Notes under the pieces: model-generated
What the model was told of the DNA's origin: nothing
The model's input: the letters and a program-made list of their open reading frames with translations, nothing else
The model's database searches: none
In this document: positions 1-13,200 of the stretch, piece by piece
How the letters are laid out: each line of letters begins with the position of its first letter
Position numbering within the stretch: the first letter of the stretch is position 1
Translations under genes and position numbers: made by a program
From: Certhia americana
Taxonomy: Eukaryota; Chordata; Aves; Passeriformes; Certhiidae
Direction: 5' to 3'
Length of the DNA: 64,000 nt
Assembly: GCA_018697195.1 (NCBI GenBank)
Contig: CM031870.1
Span: forward strand, 10,699,829-10,763,828

Positions 1-330
1 CATTATTACTATTGGTTATTTTTTTCCGCAATGTTTTCCATATTTTTAATTGCCTTCCCCCATTGGACTGTCCCCGTGGATCCCCACCTTAACCCTGTTC
101 TCTCATATGTGCATAAGAACCGCTGTTACACCCTGGACCCTGCTCTTTTTTGGGTGCACTCCTTGTACTGTACACACTGTCTCATTTGTTGTTTTCTCCT
201 TATTAAAGTTCTGTTCCTGGATGATAGAATCAGAGTGGTCTCTCTCATAAAAGTCGCTGAGGGTGAGTGTCCTGAGGAAGCTACTGGTTAAATTATCCGG
301 GCTAAAATTGGGTGCTTCAGGGGGACATTC
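1..330 (+). mobile_element. Probable ERV LTR fragment (cut by window start)
   Basis: The sequence reads like the U3-R-U5 part of an avian endogenous retrovirus LTR. A possible weak TATA-like CATAAGAACC lies near 112-121. A pyrimidine-rich R-like stretch leads to ATTAAA at 202-207, followed by a GT/T-rich stretch typical of the region after a polyadenylation site. No gag, pol or env reading frame follows, so it is likely a solo LTR or remnant. The right edge is uncertain: a G-rich stretch at 328-355 could be old leader sequence but does not match a primer binding site I can name. Family recognition is from memory of passerine LTRs. Confidence 0.5.
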
Positions 331-399
331 GGGGGTATCCTGTTCTCTCAAATCTGTGACAGAGTTCCGCTTTTCTGGGATGGCTGAACATCTGCCTGC

Positions 400-585
400 C
401 CATGTGCAATGGGGAATGAATTCCTTGTTTTGTTTTGCTTGCACATGTGGCATTTGACTTACCTTCTTTATCTCAACCCTTGAGCTTGTTTTCACTTCTA
501 CTCCTCCCTTTCTCTGCCCAGTCCTGCTGCTGGGGCAGTCAGGGAGGGACAGGGTGGTTCTTTGCTGCTGGCTGTGGTGAAATCA
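400..585 (+). mobile_element. 3' end of a second LTR-like fragment
   Basis: The block contains CTTTATCTCAACCCTTGAGC near 464-483, then a C/T-rich run and a G-rich tail near 525-575. This order matches the 3' (U5-side) end of a common avian ERV LTR. The same motif order occurs in reverse complement at 47339-47480, so the two are likely distant members of one family. Only the 3' portion is recognisable; the upstream half is lost or diverged. No coding sequence is attached. Confidence 0.5.
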
Positions 586-1837
586 CAACACAAATGTGCC
601 ACAAACTGAGGCAGAGGGGATTCCTAGTGCCCACATACACCCTCATTCTGGTCTGGGAGCTGCTGCATGGGGTGGGAGGATGTGCTGTTCACCCACCTTG
701 GTGCACATTGCTGTGTTTGGTCCTTGGGCTGGGGATGTCCCCTGTGGGTGCAACACGTGCCTGGGCTCCCCTGCTGTTGCTAATGAGGGAAGAGCCCTGG
801 TCCTTGTGCCTGCTTTACTGGCTGTGACAATACAGAAGCTTTTTAAGTGGAATTAAAAGACATCCCTGCCCTTAATATGTGTGAGAATGAAATTACTTTC
901 TTCAGCAAGACGCTCTCATTTTGTGAAACATCAAAGAAAGCTCAAACTCCCTGTTTCTTCAAGAACAACCCAGTTTGAGTACCATAATATTAATAAATGC
1001 ATTAGAACTATTTTTAAGTAAGCATAGACTTGGATGATAGGCATCCAAATTAATGAAGGCTATGAACCTAAAATTGATTATGTAAACCCTGCGCAGATTT
1101 AATGATTTAAATTCAAATTTAATTTAGATTTAACTCAAACACCAATTTGAATTAAAACCACTTTAATTCTGAATGAGAGTGCCCAGAATGGGCTTTAGTA
1201 GAGGTTAAAAAGTCTGCTCTGTGCAAAGACTCTCCTAACCGTATTATTTTTTTTAAATGCCATTAAGTCAGTAGTCAGTAGATTGAATACAGTGGGCTCT
1301 GAAAGAGAGCCTGTGCTTGGAAGTAGAGCATGACTCACCAAAATGCATAAGCAGCCCCCAGCTATAAGTATAGGATAAAACTCACATTTTTCAGGCTAAT
1401 TAAATCCCAAAAGGAGAGCTTAGACTTGCACTTTCTGAAAGAAGAGGAATTCCTTTCTCTGATGTCCAGAACAGTGGGCTGTGGCTGTGGATCTTCCCCT
1501 TTTATCCATATCCTGTCCCCTAGGAACAGAGAGGAAAGGGAAAGGAAGTTCCACGTTACTGACTCCTGTTATTTGTGTTCGTAAAACCCCAAAAACCTAA
1601 AGGAAAACTTGATTGTTGAAAATGAGATGGAAGCTCCACACTTTGTTCATACTTACTTGTGGGTCTCACACGTGTCCATCCCACCCCTGGGCTTGGCTAG
1701 GTGTCCGGCAGTGCCCGAGGAGCCCTTGCTGAGGCACAATGGGATGGGTAGCAGAGCCAAGCAGGGCAGGAGGACAGGAGGTAGAGGGGTCCTGGATGAA
1801 GGAGTGAAGCTGAGCTGAGTGACGAAGGGGGCTCTGG
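586..1837. other. Unannotated non-coding stretch, AT-rich
   Basis: No gene, domain or known repeat was recognised. An AT-rich part near 1085-1175 contains an imperfect inverted repeat (arms 1106-1119 and 1144-1156). The short open frame at 1609-1818 has no recognisable content. Confidence 0.6.
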
Positions 1838-1859
1838 GTGTGTGTGTGTGTGTGTGTGT
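1838..1859. repeat. (GT)11 microsatellite
   Basis: About eleven uninterrupted GT dinucleotides, directly visible. This is a common vertebrate microsatellite class and probably length-polymorphic. Confidence 0.95.
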
Positions 1860-4800
1860 TAGTTTTTCTTCATTTCTCAGAATCTTGCTCTGTTTTTACT
1901 TGGCAAAAAATTAAATTAATCTTCCCCCAGCAAAGACTTTTTTATCTGTGATGGCAGATGGGAAGGGATCTCCCTTCTTTATCTTAGCCATGAAATTTTC
2001 CATTCTATTCTCTGTCGAGGAGGGGGATGTGACAGTGGCTGGCCCTGCTGAGCCTCACCTTGGTCAGATCAGTGCAGGTCTGAGAAATGCTGTGAAAACT
2101 GGTGGTGGTTAAACAATCCCCACCCCTCACAAAGGCATCAGGCAGTGCTCTGGTGGTCATCTGGAATACCCTGCTGAGGCAGCTGGAGGGTTGGTTATCC
2201 ACAGCTGTGTGCCTGCCTTCCTGCCTGGGGTCAGGAAGGAAGGCACATCACTGTTCCAGTGCTTGTCCCCCTCAGCTGAGTGCAGTCAAAATGGCAATGG
2301 CAACAAGGGATGGGAAGGGTCTCTCAAAGTTACAAGCTCAGTCCTCTTGGGTGGCTGTGGATGGGACAGCTTCCCCTCTTCCATGCTAAGGATTTTGGTG
2401 GAAATAGGGCTTGAATTTCTGAGGCCAGGAGAAAGGCAGGCTTGGGTGCCTTTGCAAGCTGCCTGCCCTGAGCAGGCTGGATTTCTCTTTAAGAAAGCAC
2501 ATGGTGTGCTCCAGCTTAATGGTACGTGTTAAGCAAGAACATCTGCTTATGAAGAGATAGATATGCTGAAACATTTACTGATGTTTTGCTTCCTCCCCTT
2601 GTGTCACCTGAAATCTATCATCTCACTATGCCATCCCAGCACAGTCCTGCTTGCAAATCTCGGGAAGCAGGGCACTGGTGCACAGCCTTTAGAAAATGAT
2701 TAGTGGTCTGTCAGACTTTCGTCTAAACATGGGCACTGACTCAGATGTGTTACCTATAAATTTGTTCATCAGCAGCCGAGGAACATATGTGCCTCCTCTT
2801 TCTTAAACATAAAAACATTAATTACATTATATTGTACCACAGTAATAGGCAACACAGTGACAGAAGCTTGCCAAAGCTTTAATTTTAACCATAAATCTGA
2901 TGGGTCTGGAATAGTGATTCAAGCTGCTTTAAGAGATGAAGATAAAGCTGACATCAGGTGTGTAGGAACATGACTTGGTGGGGGTGGGGAGGAAGGCATG
3001 TAAAATTAGCATAGACTGTCTGAAATACTTGAAAATGAGGTAGTAAAATTACAGTCCTCCCTGGACAAGGAGAACAAATTGCAATTCACTAACAGATCCT
3101 CTTCTGACTTTCTGCAATAGTTGGGGGATAAAAAGTTTCTCCTCTCCTACTGTTGGATTCTGGCTTCCTACTGTTTGGTTTTGCAGTCCCTCTTTTTTCC
3201 TTCCCTGGTGTAATCATCTAAGCACAGAGGGAACACTGTACAAGCAGCCCTTGGTGTCCTTTTGCTGGCTGGATTTTCATTTTAAATAGAGCTGATCAGG
3301 AGAAAGATGAGGCACAGCAGGTAGCTTGCACTGTCCTTTGTTCTGGAAAAAAGCAACAAGAAGGAACATCCAGATAATTTATCAACAGAAATAGGGGGAA
3401 TATGAAAATCTGTGTGTACCATTACACATGAAAGGCACCAGGATAGGTTCTCCTATTGCGTTAGGTGCTGTACCATCAACTGTTCAAAGGGTTTATCAGA
3501 TGGAGCAGTCCTGCTGCTTTGGGAAAGAGAAGAAGAGCTGAAGGCAGCAGCTGCCAGTGCTCCGTGCTCCTGTCTGCCCCATGCCTGTCCCACTGCTTGC
3601 CCCACGCCTGCTCCTCCCATGTCTGGATCAGTCCTGCCTGGCTGCCCTGAGCAGCTGAGGCCCACAGAATCAAGGCAAAGATGTCCAGGGAGAGATTTCT
3701 GCTGCAGTTGGCTCAGTCTGCCTCATTACACCCCAGGCAAAAGGGCAATAACACCTCTTTCTGAAATTTGTGTGGATTCCCTCTGAACTCCCTGTCTTCA
3801 TTTTAGGATTTCACTGCAGGGTTTCAGAGCCATCAGGACATGCACAGGTTACAAATCTGAAACAACAGCAGCAACCTGCATCAGATAAGGGGGTTGGTTT
3901 GGGACTAGGTCTTGAAAAGCTTGTTTTCCCTTGATTGTGTCCACTCTTTTATGAAGGAGAAAATTACATTGGAGATGGATCTCTGCTGAAGGGAAACATA
4001 CACCTTTCTCTTTTCATTTATTTAATTATTTTCTCTCTTATACCAAATTCATCTCCACAAGAGTTGTAAGTACTCAATCTTTTCCATGCTGCTTTGCCTT
4101 CTGGTGTGAAAAGCTTTCAGAGACTCAGTATTTGAGCTGCAAATGTGTTTGCCCTGACTGAACAGTGCTTTAATTCATCTCGCTCCAGCTTCAAAAGCTG
4201 TTATCACTATTATTAAAAAGGTAAAAATCTGGACTACTATCTACAAATAGTCAGGCCAGAATTTCAGAGATCCCAGAAAATGTGTGGTTGTTTAGAAATT
4301 CTGTAAGGTCCATGACTTTTTTAGTTGTTTCCCTAGGCAGGAACCACAACATGGAAAATTCTTTCTATTTACCCCTTGGCTAAAGGAACTTAAGTGGCTG
4401 CCAGATGTGTGAGGCTGGAGAAGAGAGTGCATCAGCAGAAGATGGCAACACATCTGACACAAAATCCAGGCTGGGGTGCAGGGCAGAGCTGCAGCTCTTA
4501 TGGGGGGCGTTTCTGCTGTGTCAATGCAGCACAGGATGTATCTATCATAGAGCAGAACTCTGAATATTCACTGTGCACTGGACAGCAATATTTCATTTCA
4601 TGCATCATTAAGAACCTGCATTGATTCCAAGTAGTCATATAACCTCATCTTGTACTTGCTTTAAAGCAAAATGGGGAGAAAAAAATGTCTCCTTCCCAAG
4701 TCACTGAATAACTTTAAAACTTGGGTACTTGAAGAAATACTATTTCTTAGTGTCATCTCTGCTGGGGACCAGGATGCTGGTGCAGTACCCCATGACCTGG

Positions 4801-7800
4801 AAACAAGCCAGGACTCCAGTGAGGGTCTTGGTTTCAGCAAAACATAGGTTTCCTTAGCACACATCCATTGTGCTTCATCTCCCTGTCAGTGGTTTGATTT
4901 GGAGTAACTTTCAGTTCAAATATAATAAAAAGAGAAGAAATAGGAGAGAATAAACTGGCACAGTAGCTGGTGTTGGTCTCTGCAGCCAGCTGAGCTGGCT
5001 GGGAAGCACATGCTCCTCAGCAGGGCTTTTGGTGCGCTCTGGTATGTTCCTGTAAAGCAGAATATCAGCTTAAAAAAAAAAAATAACACCTTAATATATG
5101 TTTCAGTTTGAGAATATTTGGTGGATTTTACACAATTTGCTGTTGGTGCCTGGAGCTATAGCTGAATTTGAAGCCAGGATTTAGGTTAAGAACTGTGAAA
5201 GAATTCAGTGACACTAAGGCTGAGTTGTCCAACACTAGCACTTCCCTGCTGGAGAAGACAGAGTGCCTTTGAAGAATGGTAGAGGTGTTGGATAATGGAA
5301 TCTCCCTCCCCAGGCTGTAGCACATCAGTTGGACGATGGCCTTTCCAAGGGTTTTCTCTGGACTATGATGAGGTTGTTTGCCTCCTTGTGAGTTCAGTTT
5401 AGGGTGAAAAGATCCTGAGCAGGTGATCTGGGAAGACTCAATCTGCTCTGACTGTATCCTTACAATGGCCATTGCTCATTTCTAGCTACAGTCTTTGGCA
5501 GGTTATTAATGTTTTTAACTGAATTTTCAAAGCATCATGCACACTAGTCACTCTTAAAGAGAGGCTGAAAATATTTATAAGTAGAAGGAAGAACCCCAAA
5601 GACTGAAAGAGGGCATTTAAGAGGAATGTTGCTGCTTGCTCATACTAACAGCCCCTCCTCCTCAAGGAAAGGGAAATGGGAAAAAAGATGAAAGTTAAGC
5701 TGGCATTAGCAGCTGCTCTTACTAACATTCATCTTCTCAGTAAAAAACTCTTTGAAGGCTTATTACCTGCCTTCCACAGAAGAAACTGCCTCCTTGCCAC
5801 TGATGTGTACATCAACGTCCCAGCATTTGGGGTAAAGCATTACAGAAAATAGTATCAATTTCATATATTATTTTCTTTTTGAATGAGACACAATACCCTC
5901 TATAAGGTATGTGGCAAAAACTGTCAGTAAATCTTACCTACCATGAAAAGGCAGTATTTGTTGGACATTACATAGTCCAGGGTAGAATAAGAACTTTGCA
6001 TTCATTTTTGACTGTAATTTAACAAAACCCCCTTTTTCTTGTATTTCAGTCTCTCATTGCCATTGTTTGACTTTTTTTTATTCTCTATCTTCAGATCTCA
6101 CGGCAAACATGGTAAAATGTTGGTTTTGAGCTTAATAATATCTTCCAAGTAATTTATTTACCAAATGCTCTTGGTGGAAGTGCTTTGTTCTGTATGTTAA
6201 CAGGTGGAACGTACTCAGTATGTATGTATGGGTAATCAAAGCAAAGCAAGTCTCTCAGGGTGATGTGTCCAAGCTGGACAAGATCTCAGTGACTCAGAAA
6301 CTTCATGCTTTGACTGTCTGAGTTTCCTGCACACTCCTCCCAAAAACGGGCATGGATTTTGCTGTCACATATCTTTAACTGTTACTTGTTTTTCTGTACC
6401 TGTTTTATTTATATTGCAAGGCAGTGGCCCTTATCAAGGAGAATATTGAATGGGCTTATCCAGTAAAAACCTTCAGCTGAAAGGCCAAGATTTGGATAGA
6501 AAGTGTTCTCCTCATCTTCAGCCCCTAGCCAGACCTTGGCATTCTGTGCTGTCTCCTTGGCAGGCTCAACTTGTCTTTAGAGCTTGCCAGATGTATTTTT
6601 CTCGCCAGGTGTTTGCTCATACTCCTCCAAACAGAACAGAAGCAGTAAAATGTCCAATTGCTGTTCAATAGTTTGTCTTTGGATCAGGTCACAGCCCAGT
6701 GTAATGTTAGTTATCTAAATTTTGTAGAACAAAGGAAATGAATAAAAAAAGTTATAAGAAAAGTAGTCTTTGTTTTAAAATTCAAACCCCACATCTTTAA
6801 AAGAATGACAATTTTTTATCAGATTTCTTTTTTTAAAATTTCTACAGAATTATGGTGTTACCCTTCATCACCTCTGTGGCACCAAAACATAGGGGGCCTT
6901 TGCAATAAGATAACATTTATTTTAAAAAGCACTAGAAATATATCTCTCTTAATCAACAAAAGAGAAGCCTATCATAAGGTATCAGACTGCCTAAAATCAT
7001 AACCCTTCTAATGTAAGAGCATTGACAAAATTCAAACTATGAATTTAGACAAGGAAGTTGTTTGGGTTTTTTTTCAATCAAGCAACAGGAGCAGATGTAG
7101 ATTATTTTTGGCTAAGATATTCCTCTTTTGGAATGATTTCACATGTTAACTTTGCTTGGGAACTGCTCCTATTGGTGACCATGTGTTCAGCACATCTGCT
7201 TTGGCTTGTTGTTTTCCCTGAGACTGACAATATTGTGGCAAAGCGTCAGAGTGAATTGAGGTGAAGGAAAAGGAAAAAGAAAATTGTCACGAAAGAGCTG
7301 CATTGCAAGTTCAAATGAACCCTGTGACACTTTCCATCCTTTGATCCTCTAAGTGTGTATCAGGATAGGTGTAGAGGGATTTGGAAAGGTGGGAAGAACT
7401 GACAGACTTGAAGTAATACCTGGGCTTGTCTTATCACACTCAAAAACTGAGCTCAATCAGACACACTGGGAAGACATTTCTGACTTTTAGCTCATGGGAG
7501 AGGATGCCTTCAAAAAGTTGGGAAAATCCTGCTAATGATTCATCAAGGCTGGTTTTGCTGTTCACTGCAAAATGCACTCATTCATCAAACTGAATAGATT
7601 TCAATCAATATTGTCAAACTAAGGAGTTATGTATTATATACACATACACCCACAAGTTCACTTAGTTATGCATAACCTGTGTGATGGCCATCATGGAATA
7701 AACTACAGAGCTGGCTTCCAAACTGAATTTACCAAAATTCCTTCTCTCTACCTGTCTCTTATTTGCACTGATATTTACACATAAATCCTGTGGTTTTCAT

Positions 7801-7816
7801 CTTCAAGCATCTTCGT
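1860..7816. other. Unannotated non-coding stretch
   Basis: About 6 kb without a recognisable gene or clear repeat. A poly-A run lies near 5071-5083. A C-rich patch at 3560-3640 repeats a CCCCAYGCCTG-like phrase. Minus-strand open frame 5128-5472 (114 codons) and plus frame 3412-3786 (124 codons) show no domain, no splice context and no codon bias that I can detect, so I read them as chance. Confidence 0.6.
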
Positions 7817-7926
7817 CTCCCTTTCCCTTTGCTTTTGCCTTTGCCTTTGCCTTTGCCTTTCCCTTTCCCTTTCCCTTTCCCTTTCCCTTTCCCTTTCCCT
7901 TTCCCTTTCCATCTTTCCCTTTGCCA
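7817..7926. repeat. Hexamer array (TTTGCC)n then (TTTCCC)n
   Basis: A pyrimidine-rich hexanucleotide array. The left part is built of TTTGCC units (about 7833-7857) and the right part of TTTCCC units (about 7857-7909), with degenerate edges. The minus strand therefore carries GGGAAA repeats, which have three-G runs spaced by three bases. Both strands stay open through the array, which creates Leu-Pro-Phe or Arg-Glu/Gln dipeptide frames; these are by-products of the repeat, not genes. Confidence 0.95.
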
Positions 7927-10900
7927 TCCCTTCCCTTCCTTGCTGACTTCTCACAGTGTCACTTGGTGTCTCCTGCCACACAGTCTGTGCAGTCATGTCC
8001 ATGTGGTATCACTCTCTAGAAGTACATGACAAAAGAGCAGACTAGGAATTTTAAAGCAGACCAGTGATGCAGATGAAGTTTGAGTAAAGAATTTGCCTGT
8101 CACGTTGAAATCTTACTCACATGAAGCATTTTACATGGGGATTACAAGATTCTTGCAAGACAGATACATAAAAACATAAAAAGACATGAAAGTTAAAGAG
8201 ATTTCTTTTTTGAATATGCACAAAATAGAGCAGTAAATCATGTAGTAAAAGTTTAATTTGACATAGGATATGCACTGTAGTACTTAGTTTAGAGAAGTTC
8301 TTCTATACAGATTTTAAATATAAGAATGTGAATAGGCTCAGTGGAGTTAATGTCAGAGTTTTGTTGATGTGGAGATGGATGGACTGAGCGTTCTTCAGGA
8401 AAAATACTCTCCTTTTCCTTATGGGCTTGGGCTGCATGAGGCAGTCTCAGCTCAGCTTCACTGTGCTCTCTGTGTGTACACACTGACTGCTCTGATGTCT
8501 ATGTCTCAGTTTTCTGAATTACCAACCCAAGCATCTCAACCAGTAGCAACAACTTGACATTCTTCAAGGAGTGGCAGAGTATTACAAACCATGTGACATT
8601 AGAGTTGGGCAGGGTTACCAAGCTGTTCATTACCATAGAATGAACAAAGTTTTAACTGGGTAATTATTTTAATAATTCTTAATAACAGGAGGAAAAAAGT
8701 CCTGCTCTTTCCTGCAGCTCTGGCCTAAGCCTTGTTTTTCTATCCATTAATTTAGGTGTGTCTGTCTCTCACTTTTCCTCCTACAGCTTGTCTTCATTTT
8801 CAGAGCTTGTTCATCTCCACTCAGTAATCAAGTACCAAATATTGAGACAACATTTTTCAGATTTAGAGCCTGGACACTTAGGTAGCCTTTTAGCAAAACC
8901 AGAGTGCATTGACACCCACAGGATTTGGAGCTCTATTTTCTGGAGTATTTGGTTACTAAGAAACCTAATCCTTGCCTGCTTATTCTGCTTTTGAGAGACA
9001 TAGAAAATATTTTTCTGCTAAATGGGATGAATACTTTATAATATCAAAGAATTTGTGCTGGGGTCAACCTTAATTTGACTGGAGTTCCCTCCTTGGTGAA
9101 GGTTGAAAGCTGCATGGGCAGGCACAGATGGGAGAGGTTTATTGCAGTATGGGAACCTAGCTGATGAACTGCCGTGCTAGGTGAGGTATTTTATTCAGCA
9201 TTTAACTTTGCCTTGCATATCTGCAGCCTATTAATCCATTCCCAGGAGACCTATTGTAATTTTCCAGACACTTGAAAATTTTCAAGCAGGTGTCACTTTA
9301 AACAAAACCAAAAAACTTGGAGATGCATCTGCTGATCCTTTCTGATGTCTGTAAGCAGTAATTTCTACACTAAAGGTGTTCATTCTTAAAGTAAGAGAGG
9401 AACAGCCTGCAATATCTGACTGGCAGCAATATTCTTTACACTTTAAAATGGAAATGTGGAAAAGGGATGCCTGTTGGAGAAGGAAAATTTGGGAATGAGC
9501 ACTTGGTTTTAATCCTGAAAAGATCTCGAACAGTCAGCTTCAAACTGGGATGTGTCTTGACAGGAGAAACCTTTACATAAATCTTTCTTTGAGCCTCACT
9601 CAGGCAGATAATGAAATTATCTGGAAGACAAATAAGGAAATACACTTAGGAAAACACCAGTGCCAAAAGCTTTACTAAATGACATTTAAGTAGGGAGCTT
9701 GTCAGCAGGTGGCTCACGCCTGAGGAATGTGAAAGCTTTGTTGTCATAGTCCCCTTTGCCCAACTCCATAAAATGATGTTTGAAACTGGATAATCAATGT
9801 ATCCTCCTCCTTTGAAAGTTAATAGATTTCCAGCACACACCCAGTTTTCTGCACCATTTGAGGACAACCACAGAGATAACAGCATGAAGGTGAGTTCCCA
9901 AGGTTTTTGTTACTTACATGTACAGGTGACAGATGAATACACTCATTTTTCCAGTTACCTCACTTGCAGCTGTTGCTGTGGGAAGGTTCAGGATGCTGAT
10001 TGCTCAGTGAGGTGAGAGCTGTTGGGAAGCTGAGTTGATGCTGTCCAGCAGCTTTCCTTGTCCTCCTGAGCAAGATCAGGGCAGACGTGGGAGGGCTGAA
10101 AAAAAGCACAGCAAACCTGACAGCTCTAGCTCAGACTGTGCCATTAAAGCTTCTCAGGAGTGTTTTCCTTCATCCCTTGTGTCAGAAGAAAAGTGGAGCA
10201 TAAGCAGAACTTGTTTTCCGTCTCTCCCATTTAACAGTTAACAAAACAAGAACACGTGTGAGAGCTGGATGCCCTAGTCGTTCCCTGGGTGTCAAAGGTG
10301 GTGAAGTATTAAGAACTTTGCCAGCTCACTGAAGTGAAGTCAGGTCACTTCATGAGCATCAGAAAATCAGGCAGTGGACTATGTTACCCATCTGCCAGGA
10401 AAGCTACCAAAGAGCTTTCAATTAATTTTTTTTTAGGGGGAATGCAGATTGTCTTCGCCTGGGATAGGGCTGCTGCAGTCCAGAGTCCGCTCCATAAAGC
10501 AGGGCTGTTCCTGAGCAATCAGGGCAATTTTTTCAGCCTGTGACAGCCTGTGCTAATTTTTGCTTAAGCTTTGTAGAACAAAATGTTTTAACACATGATG
10601 AGTGTTGGGTTTCTTGGTAGTTCCAAGTAGTAAGGAGATCCTGCTTGAACTGGGTGACTCTTGGTGTTTAAGTCTTCATCAGCCAACTTGCAACTATTTG
10701 AGCTCAACAAATTGTGTATTTAATGCCTTTTTCCCCTAAGCCAGAGGAAATGTTTTGCAATAGTTATAGAAATAAAAACCATGGGCATAATGGGTTTAAT
10801 GTGTAAAATCAAACTATGTATCTATGTGTATGTGAGGAGACATTGAGAGGAAATACTCATTGCACAGAGCACTGCATGTGCAAGGCAAGCTTGTGCAATG

Positions 10901-12799
10901 TCACTTGATTTATGGCAGGAGCTTTCCAAGACAAGAAGTTTTCAAGGGTCTTTTCCATGGCACTGTCATTCTCAACCCCTCCCTTGCACACAGGCAGACC
11001 AATTACTGGGAGAGCTCAGAAGTTTCTGTCACAATTTCAGCAGTTTCTCAAAACAAGTATCAGCTTAAAAAAACATAGGAGGTTGAAACAGAAGAAAGCT
11101 ACAGGGATATAGCTGGAGGGGGAAAAGGGAGGGAACAACAGTTGTCGACTTCCAAAGCAATTGTGGATATGGATTGCATGGAAGGCTTCTCACCAGCAGG
11201 GAGTCTGACAGGTCTATCAGGGGAGAGTTCATCTACTTCTGTAATAGTAGTTATTTGAACAACTGGAGATCAATATAGTTTCTAGGGGAGATGCTGCTAT
11301 TTATTGGGAAATAAGAGAGAAACACTGGTGAAAGTTTTCTCTCTGTTTCTACAGTAACCACCATCAGGAGTACTGTGCACATGTTTCCTGGCTGGGTTCA
11401 AGCCTGGATAGCTACAGAGCCATGGCAGGTCACCTACAGACCCCATAGTTTTGCCTCAAACTCCTCCGAGCTCAGGGGGACTCACAGTGGGCAGTGGAGG
11501 GATGGGTTAGCACCTGGAGGAGGTCACTCATGAAATAAAATTCAGCTCTGAATTTGCAATTGCCTCTGATGGGATGTTTAGACAGGAGCCACCCATGGCT
11601 GTCTATGAGTGATTCTCGTGGTCTCTGCTACTTCCAGTCTCTCTGGGAACAGCTCTGTGTGCAGGAGCAATCAGTTCTGAGCCCTGGAGGCAGTCAGTGC
11701 TCAAGGCCAGCAGCTCATTCCTATGCAGAAATATCCTGGTAGGTGGAGGGTGAATTTCCTTGAGCAAGGGAGTCCATCTCATTCATTGCATTGCATGACC
11801 CACAATAATGGGTATGTGCAAGGCACTGCTGCCCTCCACCACCTCATTCCACAAGTATCCTTCATTTTAAAACAACACACTTAGGATGTGGCACTTCAGC
11901 ATCTGATTAAGTCATGATTAGGGAAACAGTAAATGCTTCTGCAAGATGCATCATCAAAACCAGGCAGGAACACTTCTACTCTGTTAGCAAACATACCTGC
12001 AATATCTCTACCTTAAATAAGCTATAAAGCTGTTTGTCTGCCCTTCACTGTTTACTTTGTGTTCCCATTTTCTGCACATGCTGCAATATTTTGCTTCTTA
12101 AGAGGAGTGTGATAAGCTCATGAATAACAAATGATGATTTATGTTTGTGGATTGTGAAATGATGTTAATGTGACTATTACTTTTAATCTTTGCTTTTGAA
12201 TGATGTATTGAGCTGCAGGTAATCCCAGAGGGATATTATTTGGGTCTGAGTATTGAAAATGCCTCCTTTTGTCTTCCCTCCTGTTAAGCATGGAATTGAA
12301 TGTAGAAAAATGAAGGAAGTAGGACAAATACAAGGTCTGATTTAATGCCTTATTTCATAGTCTTAGACCCCTACCAGCTGTATCTTCTAAGAATGGGGAC
12401 AGAAGGGACAAAAAAGATAAGAAATTCTGAAATTCTAAACAAGCTACCTTTTTGAGAGAAATTACAAAAGCCTCTCCATGCTAAATCTTGATCTCTAGTA
12501 ATGAACACTGAAATTTGCTGTTTCCAAGAAACTTTCATTCGCTTCAAAACCTTTTCCTGTTTGAAAAGGAACAATTGCATTTTCTTTTCAGCTTCTGATT
12601 ACCAGAACTGGGAGCTGGACTGAATTTTGTAGCCCAACATTTGCAATAATAGTAAACAAAAGCAAAGTGCTTGGAATTCTATTGGAACAAAATTGAAGAA
12701 ATTGTCTCTTCAAATTTACCCTTTTACAGATAACTGTGATAGCATGTCATTTCTTTAAGAGGATAGTTGTCTGTAAATGTTCTGCAGGACTGTAAATAT
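7927..12799. other. Unannotated non-coding stretch
   Basis: Ordinary moderately AT-rich sequence with no recognisable exon or RNA gene. A 12-bp palindrome GTGTGTACACAC lies at 8472-8483. The open frames here are all below 80 codons and featureless. Confidence 0.6.
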
Positions 12800-13200
12800 G
12801 ACAGTAAAAATATGATGTCTGGGATGGTTTCATGCAAGTATCTCCCCCTTGTGGCAGTCCAATTAGCTGGGATAAATAAAAAAGCCAGGCCCAAATTCTT
12901 TGCATCAAGGAGTTGACCTAGGGGAGCAGAAGGCTGGGATCTTAGACTTCTCCATAGCTACAATTGGACACCTATTCCAGGTAAACCCTATATCTAGCTA
13001 AGTTAGCCACACCCCCTTCTCTTTGGATGCTGCAGCTCCTGGACCAGGTGCTCTCTGGAAGCAGCTCCAGGCCATGCAGCCTGTGAATACTGCCTAGAGA
13101 GCACATGGTCACTGAAATGGATTAAAGAACATCTCCAAGCCTCATCCATTGCACCCATCCTGTTTTTTAAGCCACACTCCCCAGCCAAACTGGGTTTGAT
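12800..13200 (+). mobile_element. LTR-like element, copy A (sister of 60450-60870)
   Basis: A TATA-like GATAAATAAAAAAG at 12871-12884 lies about 250 bp upstream of ATTAAA at 13121-13126, as in a retroviral LTR with U3, R and polyadenylation signal. The block shares ordered motifs with 60450-60870: TTAGCCACACCC (13003-13014), then GGATGCTGC 22 bp later (13025-13033), then GCACCCATCC and a CACACTCC-containing tail. Those shared, equally spaced motifs are the main evidence for an interspersed repeat. No internal retroviral genes flank it, so a solo LTR is likely. Ends are approximate, and I saw no target-site duplication. Confidence 0.65.

Noticed and set aside
7775..8029. Arg-Glu-rich and Leu-Pro-Phe-rich frames on both strands
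   Set aside because: Direct translation of the hexamer array, not a gene.
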